From: Guyanagaster necrorhizus
Taxonomy: Eukaryota; Basidiomycota; Agaricomycetes; Agaricales; Physalacriaceae
Reading direction: 5' to 3'
NCBI RefSeq assembly: GCF_019112545.1
Contig: NW_025064944.1
Location: forward strand, 116,998 to 180,997
DNA: 64,000 nt
Positions 45,875 through 57,369 of this stretch are shown here, in pieces. The position numbers were made by a program, and so were the translations under genes. Position 1 is the first letter of the stretch. Each line of letters starts with the position of its first letter. The notes under the pieces were generated by a model. That model had not been told where the DNA came from. It made no database searches and was given only the letters and a program-made list of their open reading frames with translations.

Positions 45875-46710
45875 ATGAACTCACCCCATGACATAGAGAA
45901 CTGGGAGATACCAGTATCGGAGGCCCAAGATTGGACCTATACCCTTGTGAGTACGATCGCATATATCAAGAAGTCGTCACTGATCGCCACATTACAGATC
46001 GAGGTCTTGAGTTTCGGGAATGTTGTAGCTTTGAGGGATAGGGTTTTGGCGACTCCTCTGAGTGAGAGGGGTGTGATACTGCTTACTTGCGAGGGTGAAA
46101 TTTTGGTGAGTGCATCATACTGGTACAGAACTAGGGAACTCATTGGTAGTAGAGCAATCACATGAAGGTCACCGAACAAGTTACGGCCTGGAGGAGCAAT
46201 ATTGACGTCGTACCGAGCCGCACGCCACTTATGCACCCATTCGATTCGCATCGACGTATGCTGTCGATCTTAAATGATAGGCCCTATATTCCCCGCGAAG
46301 CCCCGCACGACGCGCCTCCGCTCGATGCTAGTGAGTGGGACAGGCGGTTCTTGCTGACGCTCCTCGACAAACAACGCTACGACAACAGGAAGGCGGAGGA
46401 GGAGCGGGAACTGTTCTGGTGCATTGTCACCCACAACCCGCTCGCTGAGCCCAATGACTGGGAGGACTTCGTGCACAGCAAGAAGGACGACATGACCCAG
46501 CATCATCGCGGCAGTCGCGATGAACCATCCAACACCATATACAACAACACAGCATCAGTCAGCCCATCGGGGTGGACGACAATGATGCCAAACCACTTGT
46601 ACCCTCCGCCGCCACCTCACCACCAGCACGAGGAATACCCAACAACCCATCCAACGCAGCCTCCATCTCTTGCCTTGGATGCTGGATATCCGGTTCGGTC
46701 CTCAAGCTGA
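45875..46710 (+). CDS. Family M gene M3 (intact, 240 aa, unknown function)
   Basis: Not recognised. Three exons: 45875-45946 (24 codons), 45998-46105 (36 codons) and 46168-46710, with introns of 51 and 62 nt (GTGAGT...AG). The same exon plan, with an identical 108-nt exon 2, is found in M4. Exon 1 ends AQDWTYTL; exon 2 reads IEVLSFGNVVALRDR and ends CEGEIL; exon 3 begins VTEQVTAWRSNI. The core carries two related segments, PPLDASEWDRRFLLTLLDKQ and NPLAEPNDWEDFVHSKKDDM, the second followed by TQHHRGSRDEPSNTIY and SVSPSGWTTMMPNH. The C-terminus is proline- and histidine-rich (YPPPPPHHQHEEYPTT) and ends VRSSS. No signal peptide or membrane helix. A soluble protein is likely. A damaged tandem copy follows. 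Confidence 0.65.
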
Positions 46711-47790
46711 TAGGCTTGTTCGTTCAGGCTGCGTAATACCTATCTACAGAGGAAGGTTTGGGAAAGCGCGCGGCGAGGCAGAAGATGTAACTATAACTTT
46801 TTATTCAGTTTCTTGAAGTAATGATATCCGTGATGAACCGACCTTTGACAGCTTCCTAGGACCACGAGCAAGATACTCGAGGAGTCGCCACGATCGCCAC
46901 ACTGCCGATAGGCACTTTCGGCCTCGAGAATGTTGTAGCTTAGAGGGATAGGGCTTTGGCGACTCCTCGGAGTGAGAGAGGAGTGATGCTGCTTACCTGC
47001 GAGGGAGAGATTTTGGTGAGTGCATTGTTCTGGTACAGAAATTGGGGAACTCATTGGTAGTAGAAGAATCACATGAAAGTCACCAAGCAAGTTACAGCCT
47101 GGAGGAGCAGGATTCATATCGTACCGAACCACGCACCACCTATACATCCCTTCGATTCGCATCGACATATGCTCTCAATTCTGAACGACTCCTCCTACGT
47201 TCCCGGCGAGGCCCCAGACGACGCACCGACACTCAATGCTTGTGAGTGGGACAAGTGGTTCCTTCTGACGGTCCTCGGCAAGCAACGCTACGACGACAGG
47301 AAGGCGTCGGAGGAACGAGAGCTACTCTGGCGTACCATGCACCACGACCCACTCACCGAGCCCAACGACTGGCTGGACATCATGCATAGCAAGAGGGGCG
47401 ACAAGACCCAGCACCATCGCGCCAGTCGCGATGAACGCACAAACACCATATACAGAGATATGACGTCGGTCAGTCCATCGGGGTTGGCGACGACGACGCC
47501 AGACCACTCATACCATCCGCCGCTGCCTCACCACCAGCAAGAGGCATACCAAACAACCTATCCAGCCTCACCACCTCCGTCTCTCGCCTTGGATGACAGA
47601 TATCCGGCTCGGTCCTCAAGTTGATAGGCTTGTTCGTTCAGGCTGCGTAATACCTATCTACAGAGCAGAGGACGGTTTGGACAAGCGCGCGGCGAGGCAG
47701 AAGATGTAGCTATAACTTTTTATTCATTTTCTTGAAGTAATGATATCCATGATGAACCGACCTTTGACAGCTTCCTAGGACCGTGAGCAA
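45965..47790 (+). repeat. Tandem duplication of about 0.91 kb (M3 / M3b)
   Basis: The unit runs from within intron 1 of M3 through its 3' flank and is repeated directly. The flank GATAGGCTTGTTCGTTCAGG and the segment TTGACAGCTTCCTAGGACC both occur twice, 911-919 bases apart. The second unit begins without exon 1. Confidence 0.9.
46880..47624 (+). pseudogene. Family M copy M3b (5'-truncated tandem copy)
   Basis: Exon 2 is present but has TAG where M3 has TTG (VVA* instead of VVAL). The donor GTGAGTGC, the intron and exon 3 (47079-47624) are intact. Exon 3 keeps DACEWD-type (NACEWDKWFLLTVLGKQ), NDWLDIMHSKRGDKTQHH, RDERTNTIY and SVSPSGLATTTPDHSYHPP. Because exon 1 is missing it can be translated only from the ATG at 47073, giving at most 183 aa. 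It is probably non-functional, though exon 3 shows no stop. Confidence 0.65.
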
Positions 47791-47924
47791 GATATCTTCC
47801 CGTCGGTAGTTATCGGGTAGGTGCTTCAATAGCAATCTGCAGTCCTTTCCAGCGATAGCGGGAATGCGGGGTAACGCTTGCTGAGGTCGCTCTCGACAGA
47901 TGGTAAGAGTCGCCAGCAGCGAGT

Positions 47925-48005
47925 TCTGCTGTCGTGGTGGAAGGAAGGGAAGAAGGAAGGATGATGGTCTGCCGTCACAGTCACGGCCTTCCTTGCTCCC
48001 CACGT
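47925..48005 (+). repeat. Family M downstream block (after M3b)
   Basis: GTCGTGGTGGAAGGAAGG, then GCCGTCACAGTCACGGCCTTC. It aligns with the blocks after M4, M5 and M2; see the finding on this block. Confidence 0.55.
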
Positions 48006-49821
48006 CCGTGAATAATCCTATTTCTCTCGATATTAACAGTGTTTCCTGTTGCGCCTCCCCTTCAGACCATGAACGCTGTGTGTTGAAGATAAGAAATGGT
48101 ACGCTTCCTGCTACATACCGGTGTCGCTTCATTGGTTGACTAGCGAGAACAATCTGGTTCCTGTGGATCTGTCTCCTTTATCTCTTCTCTACCGGTCCTT
48201 TCCACGCTGACGAGCATACAAAGCGCCAATTTATTGGCTGGGTGACGATGATGGCGCTGTTAATTGACGAAAGCCGGTACGTCGTCGTGTAATCACCATC
48301 TTTATCCTCTTAAAGCTCTCTTAAGGTATTGCTTTTGGTCAGAACAGGATCACTTCTTGCTTGCCAGTCCACCACATTTGCTCGACGATGACGGATCGTC
48401 ACAGTGACAGTCACCGAAGGCGTCGACGGGGTAATACGAAGGTATCAAGCTCGCCTAGGATTCAATAATACCTCTCCCAGAATTCCTACTTTTCGTATAT
48501 GTACTCCTAACCCACCGCGCAATGTGACGGTCCCCAAAGCGCACTGGTAGAGCTCCAGTAATGACGAAGAATCATAGTTGAGGCGACTTCTCTGTGCGCC
48601 ATTCGTTCAATTCTTCTATTCAGCTAGTCTTTACGCATTTCTCCAGGCCTCGAGACAATGTCTTTGGTCGACCTGCTGACAAAACAGAATCGGCGGTGAG
48701 CGATCATGCAGCCCAGTTACAGTGTTTAAACGCCTCCACTATCCCGGCCGCGCGTGTTCTAGTGGACCTGATGTCCAGACGAACTCGCCATTAACGGTGT
48801 GTGGGATGGGTAGGTATACTATTCCCCCGAAAAGAACTAACATCTCGTTTAGGAATCCCTGTATTATAAGGCTCCATATATTCGCTAGTTGGAAGGCACG
48901 TATGGCATCATGCCCTGAATTTAGGCTGGGACACCTTGATCTCGATTTTTTTCAGTGGTTTCTAACTTGATGATGCATTGATGGCCCGAGTTGTATCCTT
49001 ACTGGGGGTATGTATGCTGGCTTTGTCCTGGATTATCTCCGAACTGACTATCCTAACGCATTGTTTCAGGTATCAGTTCGACTTACAGAGAATAGCTGTT
49101 GTTATTTCTATTGCCATATATTCTCTTGCTTTTAGGTGCCGCTCGCTAAGGATCTGTGGACTTAAGTGAATCCGGAGACAGCGCGGCTGACATTGTCTGG
49201 GTGGTCCAGGCGAATGCCTGTCTAATCTCAGATTCACCTTGACTACTGTCGACACCATCTTCGCATGTCGACCATCCATATCGTCCGTTCGTAACCTCGA
49301 CGCGACGTAACACGCCCTTCTTTCCTCCTGTCTTTGTGTATCTGCGGAAAACCGGCCCTCCAAGCAATCGTTGTTCAAGTGACTGATGCTCATTGTTCTC
49401 CAACGAGTGGCTATGAACCTGAGTCAGTTTTCATACTAGCAGCAGAGCAAATAGTCGCACATCCATGGCATACTCCGGGAAGTATTTCATTATGACGGGA
49501 TGCGCCCTTGTGACAACGTAAAGGTGGATCAAGGTGGCTATATGTGCGCTGATTATCAACTGTGGTGTCGCTCATGTTATGATCCCTAGTCACCACCAGT
49601 GGCTACCTAATTTTGCTTGTATCGTCACCGATACTGTCGCGACTTGTTGATATGCTTTCGGCGATATGCAACCAACTTTCTGCCTGTACTTATTCTTGGA
49701 TTAGCCAGATACTTCCGTAAACGTCAGATCCCATCGAAACATTGACGGGCTGGTATTTATATTTGCCTCTCATTCTGTTTCGATTAAGCCTCATCACCCA
49801 GTAAACAAACCTATTGTTTCA
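48006..49821. other. No gene recognised
   Basis: Short ORFs only, with normal CpG content; no repeat or conserved signal seen. Confidence 0.35.
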
Positions 49822-51693
49822 ATGCGCTCTACATCACAGCTAGCGACGACATCTTTGTGGCAGATTCTTCCAGAGAATATGTCTCTCGAAGAACGGATTG
49901 AACTTACATATGCAAGGTGCAAGTCTGTCGTGCAACATTTCAGTAAGTGTCAATGATTCCCGCCAATCTTTGAATGCACTCATTGCCGCCGAAGATCTAA
50001 CAGCCAATGATATACTTAATGTCACACCGAGATATTGGGCGTTCCTTAACGATCCTTTAATGGTCACGGATGTCTCTGTCGCGACACTCCTGAACATTCA
50101 CTTCAACCTCTACGTTGGAACGTTGGCAATGTATTTGGATCGTCGTCCAGACCTCAAGGAAACCATCGATCGCCTTCTCAGTTTCGAATGGAAGTACGTC
50201 TGATGATCCTGAATGGCGGATTCTCTTTCTAATCCTTGTCTCAGCGGGCAATACTGTCTTACGGAACTTGGGCACGGTCTTGATATTATTAACATGGAGA
50301 CCACGGCGAGATTACAACCAAGTGGAGAGTTCGAGTTTCACCCTCCAGTAGCCCATGCAGCAAAGTCAGTAGTCCAGATCTCCTCTAAAATAACATTTGG
50401 ATTCTACAGATAAGAAGGTTCATGTAACCGACTGCTCCATCTGGGGTTCCTTGTGTATCCATCGTACACGCTCGTCTCCTTGTCGGAGAGGAAGACCGTG
50501 GACCTAAGGTCTTTCTTGTCAAACCCCCCGACGGAAAATGGATGAACGAAGGAGTCATATCCAAGTTAGCAGGAAATATCACAACGCTACAAACTGAACG
50601 AAGGAACTAATCATGTTTTTACAGAGTCCTCTGTTGAGAGTACGAGCCACGACCGCAGGTACAGTCGTATGGACTCCAAATTAGTTAGCAATCTTCACTG
50701 TTTACACAGCCACACATCTTAGCGACTTACCGCCTGCTAAGATATACGTCTATTTTCTTGCTCCAGTTGCTCCAGGCCAATCCTCGCTGCACTCGCTTTG
50801 CCGCGAAGTCTCGCTGTCATGTCCTCCCAGATTCCCCGGTCCACTACTCAACATCCTCTCCCCTCGTGGTGGGGCTCATCCGGTAAAGCACTGCCTGATG
50901 TACTTCAAGAACGTCTTCCTTCCAGCCTCCGCCTTGTTAGGATCACTTGACCGACCGAAAGATCTCCGTACTGCTTTCTTTCTCAACATATCTCCTGTCA
51001 TTTTGGGTACATTGTCCATGGGTGCTATTGGAATCTCGTCTATAGGATTTCATCACATATTGCAGCTAAGTACAGTCTCCGGCGTCGAGTGGTTGACTCA
51101 TACACTAGACAGCCAAGAGAGATCATGTCGTTTGTCACCCAGTACACACCCGTCCATATGGCCATTGCGCAGACTCTACCTATTGTGACGAGACCTGGAA
51201 AAGTCCTACATGAGCTGCCCATACCCAAAGGAACGTACATCCATCGTGGGTTACAATAGAAACAAGAATGTTTTCGGGGCGGACGCACATGTGTTCAATC
51301 CCGAAAGATGGCTGAATAGCGATGTCAAGCAGAATGCCAAAGTTTCGTTGGGGATGTACGGTAATTTGTAGGCTGCATAATTCCGGTCTGCGATAGAGGT
51401 ACTCATAGCAACCTATCCAGGTTTACGTTCATCGGTGGACCTCAGTCTTGTATGGGTTGGCGGTTCGCGTATGTTTCCTTCTCTCCGCTGTATAATATTG
51501 CTTCTCACTTCCCTACAGCGTGTGCGAGCTACATGCTCTTATGGTAGAGATTATCGACAAATTTGAGTTTTCACTTACAAAGGATTGGATTCGCATTCAG
51601 AGGGAATCGTGCAGGGTAATGGTCCCCACCCTCGAAGGAGAGGTGGAGAAGGGGGCCCAATTGCCTTTGAAGGTGAACATTGCGCCTCGATAA
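49822..51693 (+). pseudogene. Chimera: acyl-CoA oxidase/dehydrogenase-like 5' part joined to a cytochrome P450 3' part
   Basis: The first part follows fungal acyl-CoA oxidase-like enzymes (FAD-dependent fatty acyl-CoA oxidation): MSLEERIELTYARCKSVVQH, YVGTLAMYLDRRPDLKETID, then, after an intron, GQYCLTELGHGLDIINMETT with VAHAAK, GPKVFLVKPPDGKW, PASALLGSLDRPKDLRTAFF and KYSLRRRVVDSYTRQPREIM. At about 51190, in the same frame, the sequence turns into a P450: LHELPIPKGTYIH, NVFGADAHVFNPERWLN and the heme lo op FIGGPQSCMGWRFAVCE. The C-terminus is PTLEGE...LKVNIAPR. Defects: a stop (TAA) before PTAPSG and a 1-nt shift before GYNRNKN. The first two-thirds of the P450 are absent. Confidence 0.7.
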
Positions 51694-52408
51694 TTTTTTA
51701 ATCATTATTTTTTTTTGCTTGGCCGGTGAATCGAATGTACAGGGTGGACAAGAGGCTGATCATTAGGGTTAGGGTTCAAGATCAAATTGAAATTGCAATC
51801 CTTTTCTGCAACCACGACCACTGTTTGCACGGACTTTTCGTATTCTTGCCTTCCCCTCTGTGCCACTCTATCTCTCTGCTTTGGAGATCTTCGTGGTGCC
51901 GGTATATGCAGCGCCACGGATAATGCAAATTCGGGACGACGTCATGATAGTCATACTCTGGATGGAAATAATGCCGCGCCCAGGTTCTTAGCAACTACAA
52001 TTGCACCAGTAGCACCAAAGGCGTTCGAGCGATTACCAGAACATTGCGATTGTGTTAAATCAATTGAAGGAGGATGAACGGTACGTGGCCGCTGTTTGGT
52101 TGCTCGACTAAGATTGGCTTTGACCGTATCATGCGGGTTTTTCTGTGGATCTGATATACCTCGGTCTCCTGTCAGTGAACCAACTGGAGAGGGTGTCCAT
52201 CATGAAAACATGAAAACATTGCTGATGCTGTCTTCATTATAACTCAGAGTACGATGTCGTACTATCCGTGAGTACCGTATATGATCGCCTTCCTATCTTT
52301 GAAAGCCCTAAAAGTTACTTTGGACAGACCACCCACGTAAAAAAATAGGCCTGCTATCTCGGCTAATGCGTTAATATGAACTTCCTTCCTAACGGCTACC
52401 ACCTGGCA
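51694..52408. other. No gene recognised
   Basis: Contains a T run near 51695-51716 and a 96-codon plus frame (51787-52077) with no domain. Confidence 0.35.
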
Positions 52409-53514
52409 ATGTCAGGGCGAATATCGTCAAAGGTCTTTATTCCGAGTCCGTACGCTGGTGAACCTAGTTCAATTCGCTGGCGTTCTGGAGCAATCAGAAC
52501 CCGGAAAATCGACGCACAGAAGGAAGCTCGCTCTGGTTCGTGGAAAAGTTCCTTATCAATCCAAATAGTTCTAATCGTGCTTTGTAGATTCTTCGTGGCT
52601 CTGCCGGGTATGTTGCGCTCCGATGAGTCGGATACGGTATTTATTCAGGCAGACATCAGCCATAAAGACTACCTTTTCTTGAGGAGGCTTGCTACCACTC
52701 TACCCATGGACGCTTCGCTTCGACTTTCGGTAAGTGATGGTTGGTCATTTTCATCTCTATCACAGCTAACCATATCTTAGAGGGCACTTCGAATCACCTG
52801 GTATTTGGCGGCAAACCTCATTAGAACAGGATGTCTTGGATCTCCATGTCGTAACAGAATACCTCACAACCTATTTTGGGTACCATATCGATTTGATTGT
52901 CGCCCACTCTCGTGGTACGATACTCGCCGTCCGCTGGCTATGTACAACTGAGGAAGGGAAAAGTGTTTCGGGATTTGTAAATGTGTCCGGTCGATATCGC
53001 ATCCGAGTGAGTGTTCCTCCATGCTACAGGCAGGGAAATGTCAAACTGAACGTGTTCTCCGCAGGGCATCTACGGTGAGGGCGCTTTCCTGATTCGCAGA
53101 ATTTCTCAGCTCACGACGATCGAATGTGTAGATGACGATGAAACCAAGGAATGAAATGAAAGCTTCGCTGCTCAGGAATACCGTCTCTTGAATCTCAACG
53201 CCTTCAAGACCAAAGTTTACCCCGAAGACATAGACACGTCCGCTAATTTTGATGGGTCGCTGGTGGAATCCACGTTCCCTCAAAGAACTGATATTCTAAC
53301 GACACACGGGGTGCTGGACAGGACAGTGCCGGTGTATGTTGCGTCTCCGCTGAGAAACAGTTTGCTCATCTTTATTAGGTATGACGCCATGCTGTACGTA
53401 AAGACCCTCAGCAAGCGCTACCCTGGGACGCATTCCTTGCACCTCATGGAGAATACGGATCACAACTGTACCGGACGGTACGATGAAGTGGTACGGACCA
53501 TTTTTGATTGGTAG
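52409..53514 (+). CDS. Alpha/beta-hydrolase (esterase-like), with changed oxyanion motif
   Basis: Residues in order: KVFIPSPYAGEP, then in the next frame VQFAGVLEQSEPGKSTHRRK, LALILRGSAG/HKDYLFLRRL (split by a 52-nt intron), GHFESPGIWRQTSLEQDVLD, YFGYHIDLIVAHSRGTILAV with the nucleophile serine, and GFVNVSGRY. YPEDIDTSANFD, THGVLDRTVPV (acid residue) and MENTDHNCTGR (histidine) follow. At least five short introns fit. Such soluble hydrolases cleave small esters. Two oddities: the family HG of the oxyanion strand reads RG, and a 1-nt shift separates YAGEP from the next exon block, so the gene may be inactive. Length and domain order are normal. Confidence 0.7.
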
Positions 53515-53930
53515 GATAGCCAATTGAAAGGGAAGCTCCAGTCAGGTGTCTGGAAAGGGACGGAAGATGTGAAGGGCAAACTGTAAGACCAAATATTGTC
53601 TTTAATGTAATGCACGCTCCATTTGTTGATAATAGGAGTGGTCCGATGTCGTAACTGCTGCTTAGTTCAAAAAACCGATAGCCCAGCATACGCCGTGGCG
53701 TGACAGTATTACGCACGTGACATATGACATGTCGCGAGTGTAACACTGTAGAAGTGGCAGGCTTTACCAAGAGAAGGCTCGTTTCCGAACACTACCATCG
53801 TCTCACCACAAAATAAGAGTCAGGTATCACTTGATGAAGATGGAGAAAGAGTATGTCGCTGAGCTTATGATGATAGGTCTACTGACCGGTTATTTAGTGC
53901 CACAGTGCATCACTCAGTATTGGAGCAGCA

Positions 53931-55171
53931 ATGCCTCTCTGCTTGCAGTGTAATAACACATTTTTAACATCTGGATATGAGCTTCCACCTCACATCTGGA
54001 ACAACATCCGCGCCCATATCTTGCCTACAACCGCAGAAGCTTGTCAAATTCCTCAGAGAATTCTCGCTGCAGAATGTGACCTCGTACGCTACCAAACTTG
54101 GCTACGTGCCACCCTGCAGATGCTAGAAAGGCAGGAGGCCCAAGTCAAAAAATACATATCCGGATATCGCTGCTACCTCAATACCCCCAGTCGACGATTC
54201 CCCACTGAAATTCTTCTTTTCATCTTCAAAGAAGTGGCATCCTCAGTAGCTGACCGTTATTTTACGATGACTCTCAGCATATCTCTCGTTTGTTCCCGGT
54301 GGCGAAACATTGCACTTTCAGAGCCGTCACTATGGAGAAACATATATGTGGGAGAGGGATGTTCTCCCGACATCAACACGGCGTTGGTGCATCTGTACAG
54401 CAAACACTCTGTTAAAGGGCCATTACGTGTCGCTGCGAACGTGACGGGCGAAGACGAGGGTTATCGATATGACCCTGCCCTATCTTCCCTTTATCATACA
54501 GACATCGGACCGCTGGAAGGAGGCCAATCTGCGACTTCCAGGTCCTCTCGATGTGAGCGTAACAAACAATGTTCCGATGTTGTTGCATACTCTCAATCTG
54601 GAGTTCATGGAGATAGCCCCCACAACAGTGCGTCACGTTCTCCTGTGCTCCCCAATTATGGACTGTCGCCCTAAAGGGTGTATAGGTCCAGGAAGTCGAG
54701 CTCCCACGGGCACAGATTAAGACGCTCGAATTTGGTGGAGGTTGCTCCAACTGTCCGTTTGATTGGGCAATAATGAGCGGCGGCACCGACGCTTCCAGAG
54801 ATTCAATCCGTATTGACCGCTTCTCCGCCCTTTCTTGCATCTCATGGTCAGCGGCGATTTCCAGACCGATATACCTAATGTCGCTTCACCTAACCCTCTG
54901 GCCGACCGATTTGTACATGTTCGACGACCTCATACTTCCCTCCTTGGTTTCTCTGAAGATTTGGATGCACTCTGATCCTGAATTCGACGACGAAGATTTG
55001 GGAGGGGGCCCGATCTGGTTTCCATGCTTCATAAATCGAAGTGTCCCGCTAGAATGTTTCGAGTTGGTCATGTGCCAGAAATCTGTGATGGTTCCGAGTC
55101 AGCTCGTACTTGTTCTTCAAGCCGTTTCGTCCCTCCGGTCTCTTAAAAAATCTTCAAGACGACAGTCATGA
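53931..55171 (+). pseudogene. F-box protein gene with a central frameshift (copy A)
   Basis: Substrate-adaptor type of SCF ubiquitin ligases. The N-terminal 247-codon frame has an amphipathic helix (LRATLQMLERQEAQVKKYIS), then an F-box: TPSRRFPTEILLFIFKEVAS, SLVCSRWRNIALSEPSLWRN. Near 54500 the frame is lost: SSLYHTDIGPLEGG should continue SDRWKEANLRLPGPL, which lies in another frame (54469-54720). The C-terminal leucine-rich part (LHLTLWPTDLYMFDDLILPS; PSQLVLVLQAVSSLRSLK) is in a third frame. Introns could explain one change, but no convincing splice pair was found, so a pseudogene is more likely. Confidence 0.65.
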
Positions 55172-55654
55172 AACTGACCAGTACTGCGACCCTAACTCTT
55201 GGAATACGATGCGGGGCCCAAGGACTTTTCGAAGTGAATCAACTTTCAGCCTTGAATGTGATTTATGATCTCCCCTTTTGCGTTTATCCTCAGGCTCATT
55301 AATGCCGGTTATTTAGGCTAACATGCGAGGCGCTGCCATAGCCGAAGGTGATATTCTAGGAATATATCTATACGTGCGTGTATCCTCTCACTGTACAACA
55401 TGCATATCTAACCCGTATTTCCTCCCAGGATTTTCCATGGAACTTCTGTTAGGACATCTTTCCTCCCCTTCGACCCCGTATCTCAACAGCCTTCTCTACA
55501 AGTCATAAACTTTACGTCGCCTAATAATAGACGTTTCGTTTCAGTACATTATCATAAACCCAATCATCGACGTGTCAGCCCGTGCACGAGCTGAAAAGGC
55601 AATCCTCGTTAGAAGAGAAGAAGAAACAGCTTTATAGAAGGAATATCGAGGAGC
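55172..55654. other. No gene recognised
   Basis: Possibly the eroded 3' end of the F-box gene (small ORF 55323-55508); otherwise nothing seen. Confidence 0.3.
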
Positions 55655-55745
55655 CATAGATGTTGACGGTCGAAGGCAAAGAGGCTGTGACGTGACGGCT
55701 ATCCCTCCCGCACTTCCCGTCTTTCCTTCCTTCCACCACCACGCC
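55655..55745 (-). repeat. Family M downstream block (after M5)
   Basis: On the minus strand it reads CGTGGTGGTGGAAGGAAGGA, then GCCGTCACGTCACAGCCTC. It has the same orientation relative to M5 as the blocks after M2, M3b and M4. Confidence 0.55.
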
Positions 55746-55951
55746 TGCTGGAGACGACGTCCTCCATCTCATCATGGCAACTCTCTGCGACATCTTCTGC
55801 TCTTAATTACATGACCGACTATGAGAAGACCGCCAGTGCATCGACCCCATGGTCTCTGCTCATCGGCATCGCTGATACGAAACCTACCTTGGAGATTTTC
55901 TTGGAGTACTCATGGATTTACGAGTGGTAAGAGTAGGTTGGAAATATGTTC

Positions 55952-56829
55952 TCATTCTAAAAAGAAATTGAATGAAACTTGTAGATAGAGCTTGACGTTA
56001 CTACCACGACATGAACGTGAGGGTCGCCCCTCGTTTGTTCCTGAGCCAGCTTGGTGGGGTAGTGGCGACGACTGGGCATGGGTTATGGAATGGTGGAGGG
56101 AGCCCAGGAGGCACCATGGAAGCTGAGGAGGGTATGAGGGGCCCATCATTACTGTCGTTGTCCCCGATGGGCCGCTCGATGACATATCTACAAATGTGTT
56201 ATTGTGCTGTTCATCGCGAACAACGTCGCGATGATGGGTTTTGTCGGCCCTGTTGCCGAGTATAAGGAATCCGATCCAAGCATCGAATTCCACGGGATCG
56301 GTGGGCGGAATTGGCATGGGGAGTTTTCGCGCTCGTATAGCCCACTCTGATGTTGGCCCATGTCGTCGACTCTCTCGTAGAAATAGAGAGACGATTCAGG
56401 TGTTGAAGGTGTCGAGGTCGGTGGGAAGCGCGTCGTGAAGGGCCTCGGTACTGCCAACCGCTATAGTCAGACAGGAGAGAGAGTCCGTCTCATCAAGAGC
56501 ATTATGGAGAGATGCTGCCTTGAGTGGTTATGGCATAGCAGCGTAGTTCCCCTGCCAAGAATAAGTCTATCTGTTTTCTTCAACATTTGGTCAACGTGCT
56601 CACCAGAATTCTCCCAATATAGCGAAGGTCTAAATCTTCCACAGGCATTACTGCAATCCCAGTCGGACCATGCAAGATGTTCAATCGCGCGCGCTACCCC
56701 CATAGTCTCTATCTACAAGTCGGTGAGGTGTGGTTAACGGCGTCGCTGATACAGTCGTACTCACGAGAGTGTACATTCTCTCAGAATGAGTATTTAATCC
56801 TCTTCAATGCGAAGCTTGTTCGTGTCCAT
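55952..56829 (-). pseudogene. Family M copy M5 (decayed, inverted)
   Basis: The exon plan of M4 is kept on the minus strand. Exon 1 begins at 56829 (ATG GAC ACG) but soon meets TAA. The donor GTGAGTACG and the acceptor before exon 2 are present. Exon 2 (IETMGVARAIEHL, later PVEDLDLRYIGRI) is 109 nt instead of 108, a 1-nt frameshift. In exon 3, YERVDDMGQHQSGLYERENS is in one frame and PPTDPVEFDAWIGFL...THHRDVVRDEQHNN and SSSGPSGTTTVM in another. The closest copy in the window is M4, 4 kb away and on the opposite strand, so the two form an inverted pair. Confidence 0.65.
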
Positions 56830-57369
56830 ATTGGAATTTTGAAAGTGACAGTCCAACTTGTGGCGGTGGTCGATGACAAATTACAAGCCCTGAACACCTC
56901 CGTCTTTGTTTTGTTTTCGGAGATCTGGGAACAAGGGTACGGCTATCTTCTCTCTTGCATCTAGTAGACTGGAGATACTCTCTGCTCAGTGATTGTAATC
57001 GAAGGGTGTTTTCCTCCATGCTTGAAGTTCGGCCGCCTAATTGAACCATGGAGTGGCTCAGCCCAAACACTCAGGCCTCTGGGTTCATATCGCATATATC
57101 TGTCTCACTTGCGACATCAAGTGGCGAGAGAGCCAGGTGATCTATAATGGTTGGCTACTTCGTAGCGTTGTCGTAATTTTAGTAATAAGTTCAATTTGCC
57201 TACATTAAATAATGCATGAAAAAGCTGGGATACAGCTGCGCGTTCTGTTCACTTAGACTTCTGCAACTGCCTTCGTGGGATCGTGTACTGCTACTACTCT
57301 CATAGGTCTAAGGTCCCGAATGAATAGCATAGTACCGGTGCCATGACCAATTCGTAAGGAGAAATATAT
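56830..57369. other. Block before M5 and intergenic DNA
   Basis: 56830-56945 aligns (minus strand) with the conserved block before M4, sharing TTGAAAGTGACAGTCC-type sequence and CCAATATGGAC at the start codon. The remainder shows no gene. Confidence 0.4.

Noticed and set aside
47710..48132. 140-codon minus ORF after M3b
   Set aside because: Its conserved part is explained by the recent tandem duplication; no domain.
51763..51776. Telomere-like TTAGGGTTAGGG
   Set aside because: Only two units plus two bases; too short to count as interstitial telomere.
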